Origin: Microbacteriaceae bacterium
Lineage (GTDB): Bacteria; Actinomycetota; Actinomycetes; Actinomycetales; Microbacteriaceae
DNA: 6,771 nucleotides
Direction: 5' to 3'
NCBI GenBank assembly: GCA_030725885.1
Contig: JANRET010000030.1
Coordinates: 1,918 to 8,688, forward strand
A model generated the notes under the pieces. That model was not told the DNA's origin, did no database searches, and saw only the letters and a list, made by a program, of their open reading frames with translations. A program made the translations under genes and the position numbers. Positions 1 through 5,599 of the stretch are shown in pieces. How positions within the stretch are numbered: the stretch's first letter is position 1; each line of letters starts with the position of its first letter.

Positions 1-340
1 CGCTGCAGGATGTGCACCGCAGGCAGTGGCGGAAGTGGCGCAACTCATGCGTGACGGCCTCGAATCCATGCTCACGGTCTCTGACGCCGAGATGAAGCGG
101 GCTCGCGGTCAGATACTGGGTTCCTCCACCCTGTCGCTCGAATCCACGGATGCGCGGATGAACCGTCTCGCGCGATCGGAATTCCTCGGTGAATTCCGTG
201 ACCATGACGAGGCCGAGAGATTGCTCGCCGCCGTGTCGACCGAATCGGTGACGGATCTTGCGCACACTCTGATTGCGGAATCCATGAGCATCTCGGCAGT
301 CGGCGACGTCACGCCCGATGCCTTCGCTTCACTCGTGTAA
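1..340 (+). CDS. M16 family zinc peptidase, C-terminal part (5' truncated by window edge)
   Basis: The reading frame is open from the window edge (first full codon at base 2) to TAA at 338-340, so only about the last 112 residues are visible. They match the C-terminal part of bacterial M16 (pitrilysin/processing-peptidase-like) metallopeptidases: an AGCAP segment, a helix leading into AEMKRARGQILGSSTLSLES, then SRM-like DARMNRLARSE, then a closing beta stretch ending in SAVGDVTPDAF. The HxxEH zinc motif would lie in the missing N-terminal half, so catalytic competence cannot be judged. In many actinobacteria an M16 peptidase gene sits directly upstream of dapB (established synteny). Here the two are separated by about 1.3 kb of accessory DNA. 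A GTG at 26 is in frame but is not the true start, because conserved family sequence continues upstream of it. Confidence 0.85.
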   Translation, partial: AAGCAPQAVAEVAQLMRDGLESMLTVSDAEMKRARGQILGSSTLSLESTDARMNRLARSEFLGEFRDHDEAERLLAAVSTESVTDLAHTLIAESMSISAVGDVTPDAFASLV

Positions 341-354
341 AGCGCTCCCGCTCT

Positions 355-383
355 GCTCGGCCCTTGCGCCGCTCGGCCCTTGC
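355..383. repeat. Tandem 13-bp duplication, 16-bp period
   Basis: GCTCGGCCCTTGC occurs exactly at 355-367 and again at 371-383, separated by GCC. It lies just after the M16 stop codon and before the first inverted repeat. It looks like a local slippage or duplication event. No function is evident. Confidence 0.8.
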
Positions 384-407
384 TCTGGGTCCCCTCTCCT
401 CACTCCA

Positions 408-425
408 CTCCCGTTTTTTCACACA
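408..425 (-). repeat. GTGTGAAAAAAC repeat, copy 1 (left inverted pair, outer arm)
   Basis: The plus strand reads CTCCCGTTTTTTCACACA, so on the minus strand this is TGTGTGAAAAAACGGGAG. It is the inverse of 498-515 with one mismatch in 18 bases, and it shares the core TGTGTGAAAAAAC with the copies at 1500-1520 and 1558-1578 on the far side of the nuclease-like gene. Confidence 0.85.
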
Positions 426-497
426 CTTTCTGTTTGGGTTGCCAATTTTGCACACCAACCCGTATTGGGTGCCGGGTTCGCGTCCGAAAACCTGAAT

Positions 498-515
498 TGT
501 GTGAATAAACGGGAG
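498..515 (+). repeat. GTGTGAAAAAAC repeat, copy 2 (left inverted pair, inner arm)
   Basis: It reads TGTGTGAATAAACGGGAG and pairs with 408-425 across a 72-base spacer (17 of 18 positions). It lies inside a longer, degenerate direct repeat: 480-515 resembles 562-597 at a distance of 82 bases (shared GCG.CCGAAAA and, further on, GTGTGAAT). Confidence 0.85.
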
Positions 516-539
516 AGGGAAGGGGCATAACTCAGCCGT

Positions 540-556
540 AAACCCCGGGGAGGTTT
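540..556. terminator. Possible weak hairpin terminator between convergent genes
   Basis: AAACC (540-544) can pair with GGTTT (552-556) around a CCGGGGA loop, followed on the plus strand by GTTTTG. It lies about 200 bases past the M16 stop and about 30 bases past the minus-strand gene's stop, so it could act for either. The stem is short (5 bp) and the T tract is broken, so terminator function is only a possibility. Confidence 0.25.
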
Positions 557-580
557 GTTTTGCGCCCGAAAATGCAGTTC

Positions 581-597
581 GTGTGAATTATCGGCGC
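581..597 (+). repeat. Degenerate repeat copy overlapping the stop codon of the minus-strand gene
   Basis: GTGTGAATTATCGG resembles copy 2 (GTGTGAATAAACGG) and sits exactly 82 bases from it, with matching upstream sequence (GCGCCCGAAAA at 562-572 versus GCGTCCGAAAA at 480-490). The stop codon of the minus-strand gene (588-590) falls inside this copy, so the gene's last bases overlap the repeat. Confidence 0.5.
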
Positions 598-1394
598 AAC
601 TGATACGTGCGCAGTTTCTTCAGCACGGACAAAACTTGTTGCCAGTCGTCCAACTGGTTGTAGGTCATCTCGACTACCTCGTACCCCGCATTTTTGAGCC
701 AAATGGTTCGAGCCCGATCCCGCTCCCACGCATCGCGGTTGGCATGATGTTCCGCACCGAGCGCCTCTAGCACGACACCGTGCCCGATGAGGAAGTCGAC
801 GCGATATGGACCGATGGGGTGTTGCATGACATGACGGATTTTTGCCTGCATGAGCCGATAGCGAATCACGGACTCGAGTGGGCTCTCAGGGATCGAGGAA
901 CGCAGAGCGAGAAGTGCCCGAAGGTGCCGAGGGAGCCGTTCCTCGAGTTCGCAAAAATCGGCATCGCCAATAACTCGCTGGCGTTCGATTGCGTCGAGCA
1001 GAGCGAGCGACCATTCGGCGGGCTGGCAATGAAGGTAATCCTCGACCATGTCGAGGAGCGAAACGGATGCTCCTGTCGTCGCAAATTTTTGTCGCCGTCG
1101 GCCGGAACGTTCGCCCGCCACCGGCCGATTCGCCCGCAGGTGATAGTGGCGCGGGTCTTTCGCGGGGAGACCCCGAATCATCGCGGCGGTGGAACAAGTG
1201 AGAAACCCGTGGTCGATCAGTGCACGTCGCTCGAGTGGCGATACGGTGGTCAAGGCGAACCACCCTTTGCGAACGCGAATCACGGTTTCCGCGCGCATCG
1301 CGCTCAGCACCGCACCGCGACCGACCCCGAGTGCACGGAGTTGATTTGTTTTTGCAGCGCCCCCGCGCCGACGAAGTGCCACGTGAATGTCCAT
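588..1394 (-). CDS. AbiEi-type winged-helix / DUF559 (Vsr-like fold) nuclease-like protein, no partner toxin
   Basis: The protein has 268 residues. Residues 1-50 look like the winged-helix antitoxin domain of AbiEi-family proteins (helix, GGAAKTNQLRALGV, then VIRVRKGWFAL). Residues 55-165 form a middle region, and 168-268 resemble the DUF559/very-short-patch-repair-like PD-(D/E)XK fold: E174 in SPLES, D200 in YRVDFLIG, E210 in VVLEALG, H216-H217, then ERDRARTIWLKNAGYEVVEMTY. Family members usually read IEVDG where this protein has LEALG, so the expected Asp is Leu212 and catalysis may be lost. AbiEi proteins are known as autoregulating antitoxins that bind inverted repeats. No AbiEii-type nucleotidyltransferase toxin is adjacent. 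The ATG start fits the family N-terminus, but I see no Shine-Dalgarno and no clear -10 upstream. Function is not established: it could be a DNA-binding regulator, a nuclease or a relic. Confidence 0.82.
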   Translation of the reverse strand: MDIHVALRRRGGAAKTNQLRALGVGRGAVLSAMRAETVIRVRKGWFALTTVSPLERRALIDHGFLTCSTAAMIRGLPAKDPRHYHLRANRPVAGERSGRRRQKFATTGASVSLLDMVEDYLHCQPAEWSLALLDAIERQRVIGDADFCELEERLPRHLRALLALRSSIPESPLESVIRYRLMQAKIRHVMQHPIGPYRVDFLIGHGVVLEALGAEHHANRDAWERDRARTIWLKNAGYEVVEMTYNQLDDWQQVLSVLKKLRTYQLRR

Positions 1395-1499
1395 GAGGGA
1401 ATTTTCGGCACGTCACGCTCCGGCCGCCGAGTGAAACCGGACATTCGGGGACAGAACTTGCCTTTCGGGGCTGGGGATTGCTCCGGACCTGCCTTTTTC

Positions 1500-1520
1500 C
1501 CACCTGTTTTTTCACACAAA
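1500..1520 (-). repeat. GTGTGAAAAAAC repeat, copy 3 (right inverted pair, left arm)
   Basis: The plus strand carries CACCTGTTTTTTCACACAAA (1501-1520) preceded by C. All 21 positions are the exact reverse complement of 1558-1578, across a 37-base spacer. Confidence 0.95.
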
Positions 1521-1529
1521 TCACTGTTT

Positions 1530-1555
1530 TGCCGGTGAATCAGGGCACTTCGGCA
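1530..1555. repeat. Inner stem-loop nested in the right inverted repeat
   Basis: TGCCG (1530-1534) pairs with CGGCA (1551-1555), continued by GTG (1535-1537) with CAC (1546-1548) after a 2-base bulge, leaving an 8-base loop. With the outer 21-bp arms this makes one extended hairpin or cruciform-capable structure from 1500 to 1578. Confidence 0.6.
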
Positions 1556-1557
1556 GG

Positions 1558-1578
1558 TTTGTGTGAAAAAACAGGTGG
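1558..1578 (+). repeat. GTGTGAAAAAAC repeat, copy 4 (right inverted pair, right arm)
   Basis: Perfect inverse of 1500-1520. It also starts a direct repeat: GTGTGAAAAAACAGGTGGAA at 1561-1580 recurs unchanged at 1592-1611, a 31-base period close to three DNA helical turns. Confidence 0.95.
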
Positions 1579-1591
1579 AACCACGCAAAGG

Positions 1592-1611
1592 GTGTGAAAA
1601 AACAGGTGGAA
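1592..1611 (+). repeat. GTGTGAAAAAAC repeat, copy 5, abutting the dapB promoter
   Basis: An exact 20-base copy of 1561-1580, separated from it by 11 bases. It ends 10 bases before the putative dapB -10 element and so covers the place where a -35 element would lie. Confidence 0.95.
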
Positions 1612-1621
1612 GTTCGGGAAG

Positions 1622-1634
1622 TAGGCTTAAGTCA
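1622..1634 (+). promoter_or_regulatory. Putative -10 element for a leaderless dapB transcript
   Basis: TAGGCT at 1622-1627 fits the actinobacterial TANNNT -10 pattern and ends 7 bases before the dapB ATG at 1634. Transcription would therefore begin at or next to the start codon. No Shine-Dalgarno precedes the ATG, which agrees with a leaderless mRNA. No good -35 hexamer is seen; repeat copy 5 occupies that position. Confidence 0.5.
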
Positions 1635-2335
1635 TGACGACGGTAGCGGTGGTGGGCGCGACGGGACGCCTCGGCACACAAATCGTTCGGGTCGTCGAGT
1701 CAATGGATGGGTTCGAGATTGTCGCCCGGCTGAACTCACAATCCGACCTGTCAGAAATGGACCGAGCCGACCTCGTCATTGACGTGACCCGCCACGACGT
1801 GTCGATTGCAGTTGTCGATCGCGCGGTGAGTAACGGGCAGCGAGTCCTCGTGGGAACCAGTGGTTGGTCGTCCGCGGCGATAGAGGCGAAGAGCCTCCCG
1901 TCGACGGCAAACGTCGTCTTCATTCCCAACTTCAGTGTGGGCTCGACGGTCGCAACGCACGTCAGCGCTCTCGTCGCGCGGTACATCCCGAACGCGCGCA
2001 TCGACGAGACGCACCACGTGAACAAGGTTGACGCGCCGTCGGGAACGAGCACGCACACCGCCGAGGCGATTGCGGCCGCGCGCGCAGCAACACCGAACCA
2101 ACCCGCGAAGCCGGGCGACCATATTGTCGCGGGAGTTCCCATCACGTCCCACCGCCTGCCGGACGCGATCGCAGAACAGCTCGTCACGTTCACCGGCAAC
2201 GGCGAGACCGTGACGATTGGGCACGAAACTACCTCGCGCGATTCGTATGACAGCGGCATCGCCGCCGCCATTCTTTTTACCGCGACCACCGCCGGCGTAA
2301 CCGTCGGCCTTGACCGAGTCCTAGGAATCCGATGA
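1634..2335 (+). CDS. dapB: 4-hydroxy-tetrahydrodipicolinate reductase
   Basis: Cytosolic NAD(P)H-dependent enzyme of the diaminopimelate/lysine pathway, which reduces the dihydrodipicolinate-level intermediate (4-hydroxy-tetrahydrodipicolinate) to tetrahydrodipicolinate and so supplies peptidoglycan and lysine. Residues 1-14 carry the nucleotide-binding GATGRLG loop (8-14), VGTSGW is at 73-78 and the IPNFSVG family segment at 97-103. The signature THHVNKVDAPSGT (126-138) holds the catalytic His pair (127-128), Lys131 and the substrate-binding SGT. The C-terminal SRDSYDSGIAAA matches the family. At 233 residues it is slightly shorter than most actinobacterial versions (about 245) but complete. 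The start is fixed by the Rossmann strand beginning right after it. Its stop overlaps the next start by 4 bases (ATGA at 2332). Confidence 0.97.
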   Translation: MTTVAVVGATGRLGTQIVRVVESMDGFEIVARLNSQSDLSEMDRADLVIDVTRHDVSIAVVDRAVSNGQRVLVGTSGWSSAAIEAKSLPSTANVVFIPNFSVGSTVATHVSALVARYIPNARIDETHHVNKVDAPSGTSTHTAEAIAAARAATPNQPAKPGDHIVAGVPITSHRLPDAIAEQLVTFTGNGETVTIGHETTSRDSYDSGIAAAILFTATTAGVTVGLDRVLGIR

Positions 2336-2760
2336 AAATCACCCGCACCATTATTGGCGTTGCCGTCATGTCCGTCCTGTTGGCGCTGTACATCGCGTTT
2401 GCGGCGTATCAGGCCGCGCTGCTGGTGCTCTCGGGCGAGCCATTCACTCTGGTTTACGGCCTCGCTCTGTTCGTCGCTCCGATTATTGGGATCTGGTCGC
2501 TGTTTCGCGAACTGAAGTTCGGGCGTGACGCGCAACGCATGTTGACCCACTACATCGCCGAAAAAGGTGAGCCGCAACTACCCGTCATCAATCGCCGCGA
2601 TCTCGAGGCGGTCGACGCCGTTGTGGCCACTCCCGTGCCCGAGACCTGGCAGGACGCGCTCGTGCTCGGATTGACTCTCGACACCGTGAGCCGCCGACGC
2701 GAAGGGCGCGCGATGGTTCGCCAGGCAATAAAACTCTGGGCGGTAGACTCGCGAACATGA
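2332..2760 (+). CDS. Small two-helix membrane protein with a TPR-like C-terminus
   Basis: The protein has 142 residues. Two hydrophobic segments (about 7-33 and 39-58) are followed by a soluble tail of about 85 residues. The end of the tail (about 106-138, TWQDALVLGL to AMVRQAIKLW) looks like a single tetratricopeptide-type helix pair. A membrane protein of this plan is commonly found next to dapB in actinobacteria; its function is not known to me. The start overlaps the dapB stop (ATGA), with AGGAA at 2323-2327 inside dapB as a plausible ribosome site. It is probably translated together with dapB. Its own stop overlaps the next gene's start in the same way at 2757-2760. Confidence 0.8.
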   Translation: MKITRTIIGVAVMSVLLALYIAFAAYQAALLVLSGEPFTLVYGLALFVAPIIGIWSLFRELKFGRDAQRMLTHYIAEKGEPQLPVINRRDLEAVDAVVATPVPETWQDALVLGLTLDTVSRRREGRAMVRQAIKLWAVDSRT

Positions 2761-3791
2761 CGCAGTCGGGACCTCGAGCAAAGCCGCTCAGCGTCGCTTA
2801 CGTCATGCCCGTCCGAAATGATGCGCGATATTTGCGCACGGCGGTCGAGAGCATCATTGCTCAGAAAAACCCCACGGGGACACAGATTGTGGTCGCAATT
2901 GGTCCATCCGAGGATCGGACGCGGGACATCGCGAACGAATTGGCTCGCGAATTTCCGCTCATTCTGGTGGACAATCCGTCGGGTAGTGCGCCGGCGGCCT
3001 TGAACATCGCACTGCTGGCAACGTCTGCCGACGTGATTGTGCGCGTCGATGCTCACAGCGAACTGGAACCCGGGTACACAAAACTCGCGGTCGAGATCAT
3101 CACGGAAACGCGAGCATCGAATGTGGGCGGCATCATGGAAGCTCGCGGGCATTCGTCGATTCAGAAGGCGGTCGCCTGGGCGTACGGCAATTTCATCGGA
3201 CTCGGCGGCGGCCCGATTCACACGGGTGGTGTGGCTGGGCCGGCGGACACGGTGTACCTCGGTGTTTTCCGCCGCAACGACGTGCTCGAGGTCGGCGGGT
3301 TCAACGAACTGTTGGTTCGCGGCCAGGACTGGGACCTCAATGCTCGACTGCGCGAAAGCGGCAAGGTCGTGTGGTTCGATCCGCGACTCACGGTGGGGTA
3401 CTACCCGCGGCGAGACATCGTGTCTCTCGCGCGACAGTTCCTCACGACGGGGACCTTCCGCGCCTACATTTTGCTCGCGAACCCAAAGCGGACGCGACTC
3501 AAATACCTTGTACCCCCCACGTTTGTGCTCTCGGCGGTGGTCGCGGTCATCGGTTTCCTCGCCAGGCTGAACGCCTGGTGGCTTCTGCCCCTGTTCGCCT
3601 ATGCCGCGGTCGTGCTGGGTGGCGCGTGGCTTTCGAAGGGCCTCAGCCTCAAGTCCCGTATCGCCCTCATGGCGGTGTTACCGACGATGCACGTGTCGTG
3701 GGGTCTGGGTTTTTGGCGCGGCGTGTTCACCTTTCGCGGGCGCGACAACGATGTGCCGCTCAACACCGCCGCCATCTCTGTGCATTCGTAG
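2757..3791 (+). CDS. Family 2 glycosyltransferase, ExoA-like, membrane-anchored
   Basis: The protein has 344 residues. An N-terminal GT-A domain (about 10-225) begins VAYVMPVRND. The metal/nucleotide-binding region is VRVDAHSEL (D98, H100), and acceptor-side motifs are LGVFRRNDVLEVGGFNE (168-184) and RGQDWDLNARLRESG (188-202). This layout resembles the succinoglycan ExoA type, which adds a sugar to a lipid-linked oligosaccharide at the inner face of the membrane. The C-terminal third has about three hydrophobic helices (roughly 255-270, 275-293, 300-318) that should anchor it. The donor and acceptor cannot be read from sequence. The start overlaps the preceding stop and lacks a clear Shine-Dalgarno, so translational coupling is likely. 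Together with the downstream genes it points to synthesis of a surface polysaccharide or glycolipid. Confidence 0.92.
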   Translation: MTQSGPRAKPLSVAYVMPVRNDARYLRTAVESIIAQKNPTGTQIVVAIGPSEDRTRDIANELAREFPLILVDNPSGSAPAALNIALLATSADVIVRVDAHSELEPGYTKLAVEIITETRASNVGGIMEARGHSSIQKAVAWAYGNFIGLGGGPIHTGGVAGPADTVYLGVFRRNDVLEVGGFNELLVRGQDWDLNARLRESGKVVWFDPRLTVGYYPRRDIVSLARQFLTTGTFRAYILLANPKRTRLKYLVPPTFVLSAVVAVIGFLARLNAWWLLPLFAYAAVVLGGAWLSKGLSLKSRIALMAVLPTMHVSWGLGFWRGVFTFRGRDNDVPLNTAAISVHS

Positions 3792-3808
3792 GGACCCGCG
3801 TGGGCGGA

Positions 3809-3839
3809 TAAACTGAACCGTTAGCCAGACGGGGAAGGA
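3809..3839 (+). promoter_or_regulatory. Promoter-like -10 and strong Shine-Dalgarno before the fusion gene
   Basis: TAAACT at 3809-3814 (within GATAAACT) fits the TANNNT -10 pattern. GGGGAAGGA at 3831-3839 is a strong ribosome binding site placed 4 bases before the ATG at 3844. A convincing -35 is not visible. It suggests the downstream glycan genes can be transcribed separately from the dapB group. Confidence 0.45.
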
Positions 3840-3843
3840 TTCC

Positions 3844-5595
3844 ATGAGCTCGATCGTGGTGTGTTCGTTTTATACGGATGATGAGTATTACCGAAACGAA
3901 GCGAAGGCTCTGAAAGCGGATCTTGACAAACTCGGGGTTGACTACGTTCTCGAAGAGATTCCCAAAAAACCGGGTCAGGACTGGGCGGATTTGTGCCGCC
4001 AAAAGGTGCCGTTTTTACAGTCGGTGTGCGAACGGTTTCCCGACAAGAAAGTCTTTTGGATTGACGTCGACTGCCGACTGTTGTCACTTCCCGACTACGT
4101 CCGGAATTCGAGCGCCGACATCATCGGTTTCCAGCGCGGCTTCGGGTCGTCGCTCACCATCGGTTATCAGAATCGCACCCGCTTTTGGGAACCGTGTTTT
4201 TGGGGGGTCGGGACCGGCACCAATGCCCGAAAGATGATTTCGGATGCGGCCGAGGTGGAACGTACGTCGGTGCTCAAGGCAACGGACGATTATTTCTTTG
4301 AGGACGGTTGGCGTCAGAACGCGGATTCTTTGACGTTCCAGGTGATCCCCTCCGCTGCGGTGTTCGGCAAGGGCGATCCGACGCTCCACGTCGAATCCTT
4401 TTTCGTCTTCGGTTCGTCGGGCAACGTCTCGGAGTTCAAGGGAAAGGTCGAGCAACACAAGTCGGCCTCGAAACTGTCGACGCGCAAGCGAATCGTCAAC
4501 CTCGGAAAGAAGGTTCTGTCCCGGTTCCCTAAACCGGTCGCCCGCCGCTTGATTAACATCGCCGACCGTATCGGCGTGACCGCCATTTTGACAGGGCAAG
4601 GTTCGGTGGGCACAACCCTGTCGCGTCGAACCATCACCCATAAGATTCTGCGCGCCGGCTTTGACGGAAATGTCGCACAAATCGAGGAGTTCGCGACGCA
4701 ACTCAATTCCTTGGGGGTGACCACGAAAGAGGAACGCGCGACCGTCATCGCCGCGAACACCTTTGCGCACTATGCGAGTCGAACGTCCGAGAAAGACGTG
4801 ATTCTCACGTGGTGGGCGCGCCCATTCCCCGGAAACTTCGGAGACTGGCTCAGCCCCCTCATCATCGCGAACTACACCTCCGACCGAATTCTGTACCACT
4901 CGCCAACGGCGCCGATCGTCGAGCCGCACCTCATCTCTACTGGGTCAATCGGGCGATTTATCACGCCGTCGTCGATCGTGATTGGTACGGGGATTTCTTC
5001 GGACGACGTCGAGTTGCACCCGAAGGCCCAGTACATGTCCGTTCGCGGGCCGCTGACGGCGAAACTCGTGCGCGAGTGCGGCGGACCGGACGTTGAATCG
5101 TTCGGTGATCCCGGCGCGATTATGTCGCGCATCATTCCGCTCGAGCGTCCGAAGAAGACAAACGGCCGTGTCGCCTTTATTCGACACTTCACCCACAACA
5201 GTCTGCCGATGCGACTTCCCGACCACTTCGAGGAACTGTCGGTGTTGTTGTCGTCCCCGAACAAGATCGCCGATTTCCTCGGCAACCTTATTCGATTCGA
5301 TCGAGTCGTGACGAGCGCGATGCACGTTTTCATCGTCTGCCAGTCCTACGGCATTCCCTGTTCGCTCGTCACCTTCGAAGGGTTCGAAGATGCAGTGCAC
5401 GGATCCGGACTGAAGTACGGGGACTATGCGATGGGAGTGGGGCTCGACACGGTCAGCCCCATTGCGATTCCGCTCGACCTGCGCAAGTATTCATTTGCCA
5501 ACATCGAGCGCGACGACGTCGTGAGCGAATCGAAAAAGGATGAAATCATCGACGCTATCAATCGTGGTCTGACCGCGCTGGACAGTCTGCGTTAG
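3844..5595 (+). CDS. Two-domain protein: GT-A-like glycosyltransferase fused to polysaccharide pyruvyl transferase
   Basis: The protein has 583 residues with no signal peptide or membrane segment. Residues 1-205 resemble a GT-A nucleotide-sugar transferase domain: strand SIVVCSFY, FWIDVDCRLL with a DVD triad (74-76) as candidate metal site, then IGFQRGFG and a C-terminal TDDYFFEDGW segment. I cannot name its family with certainty. A basic linker (about 206-235) and a helical stretch follow. Residues about 318-560 resemble the polysaccharide pyruvyl transferase family (PF04230 type): NFGDWLSPL (331-339), MSVRGPLTAKLV (398-409), GDPG (421-424) and VVTSAMHVFIVCQSYGIP (488-505). The family moves pyruvate from phosphoenolpyruvate to a sugar as a ketal, giving the glycan negative charge. 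The fusion may couple sugar addition and pyruvylation. It has its own promoter-like sequence and ribosome site. Confidence 0.82.
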   Translation: MSSIVVCSFYTDDEYYRNEAKALKADLDKLGVDYVLEEIPKKPGQDWADLCRQKVPFLQSVCERFPDKKVFWIDVDCRLLSLPDYVRNSSADIIGFQRGFGSSLTIGYQNRTRFWEPCFWGVGTGTNARKMISDAAEVERTSVLKATDDYFFEDGWRQNADSLTFQVIPSAAVFGKGDPTLHVESFFVFGSSGNVSEFKGKVEQHKSASKLSTRKRIVNLGKKVLSRFPKPVARRLINIADRIGVTAILTGQGSVGTTLSRRTITHKILRAGFDGNVAQIEEFATQLNSLGVTTKEERATVIAANTFAHYASRTSEKDVILTWWARPFPGNFGDWLSPLIIANYTSDRILYHSPTAPIVEPHLISTGSIGRFITPSSIVIGTGISSDDVELHPKAQYMSVRGPLTAKLVRECGGPDVESFGDPGAIMSRIIPLERPKKTNGRVAFIRHFTHNSLPMRLPDHFEELSVLLSSPNKIADFLGNLIRFDRVVTSAMHVFIVCQSYGIPCSLVTFEGFEDAVHGSGLKYGDYAMGVGLDTVSPIAIPLDLRKYSFANIERDDVVSESKKDEIIDAINRGLTALDSLR

Positions 5596-5599
5596 CCCC

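Larger units (their letters stand above)
341..587. other. Repeat-rich intergenic region between the peptidase and nuclease-like genes
   Basis: This stretch separates two convergent genes, and I see no credible coding frame in it. It contains a 13-bp tandem duplication (355-367 and 371-383), an inverted repeat (408-425 with 498-515), a short stem GGGTTG/CAACCC (436-441 with 456-461), a repeated TTGGGT(T)GCC (434-443 and 465-473), a degenerate direct repeat with an 82-bp period (480-515 and 562-597) and a small hairpin at 540-556. A further weak match to the repeat core, reading on the minus strand, is at 441-456. The density of small repeats is unlike a simple terminator spacer. Confidence 0.7.
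1395..1633. promoter_or_regulatory. Divergent intergenic region carrying repeat arrays and the dapB promoter
   Basis: It lies between the divergently transcribed nuclease-like gene and dapB. The part nearest the minus-strand gene (1395-1485) holds no motif I can name and no clear promoter for that gene. The remainder holds the inverted repeat 1500-1520/1558-1578, a nested inner stem, a possible degenerate repeat copy (ACCTGCCTTTTTCCCA, 1487-1502), the direct copy at 1592-1611 and the dapB -10 element. No credible coding frame is seen. Confidence 0.6.

Noticed and set aside
318..530. A 70-codon plus-strand frame after the peptidase
   Set aside because: It starts inside the peptidase gene and runs through tandem and inverted repeats. 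The product is low-complexity, with no ribosome site.
780..1538. A 252-codon plus-strand open frame
   Set aside because: It lies antisense to the AbiEi/DUF559 gene, runs through the repeats, and its translation resembles no protein family. GC-rich antisense strands readily stay open.
1500..1578. An intrinsic terminator for the upstream or downstream gene
   Set aside because: It lies upstream of both divergent genes, and its outer stem contains A/T runs rather than a GC stem followed by a T tract.
408..1611. A CRISPR array
   Set aside because: The repeats are too few, change orientation and have unequal spacing (11, 37, 72 and about 980 bases), and no cas gene is present.
408..1611. A classical insertion sequence with terminal inverted repeats
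   Set aside because: The only gene inside is not a transposase, and I see no target-site duplication next to the outer repeats. A non-autonomous or other mobile unit remains possible and is listed as a finding instead.
1627..2577. A 316-codon minus-strand open frame
   Set aside because: It is antisense to dapB, which has all its catalytic motifs, and it continues into the next gene. The translation is Arg/Ser/Thr-rich with no domain pattern.
4084..4929. A 281-codon minus-strand open frame
   Set aside because: It is antisense to the glycosyltransferase/pyruvyl transferase gene, with no recognisable motif and no promoter or ribosome site of its own.
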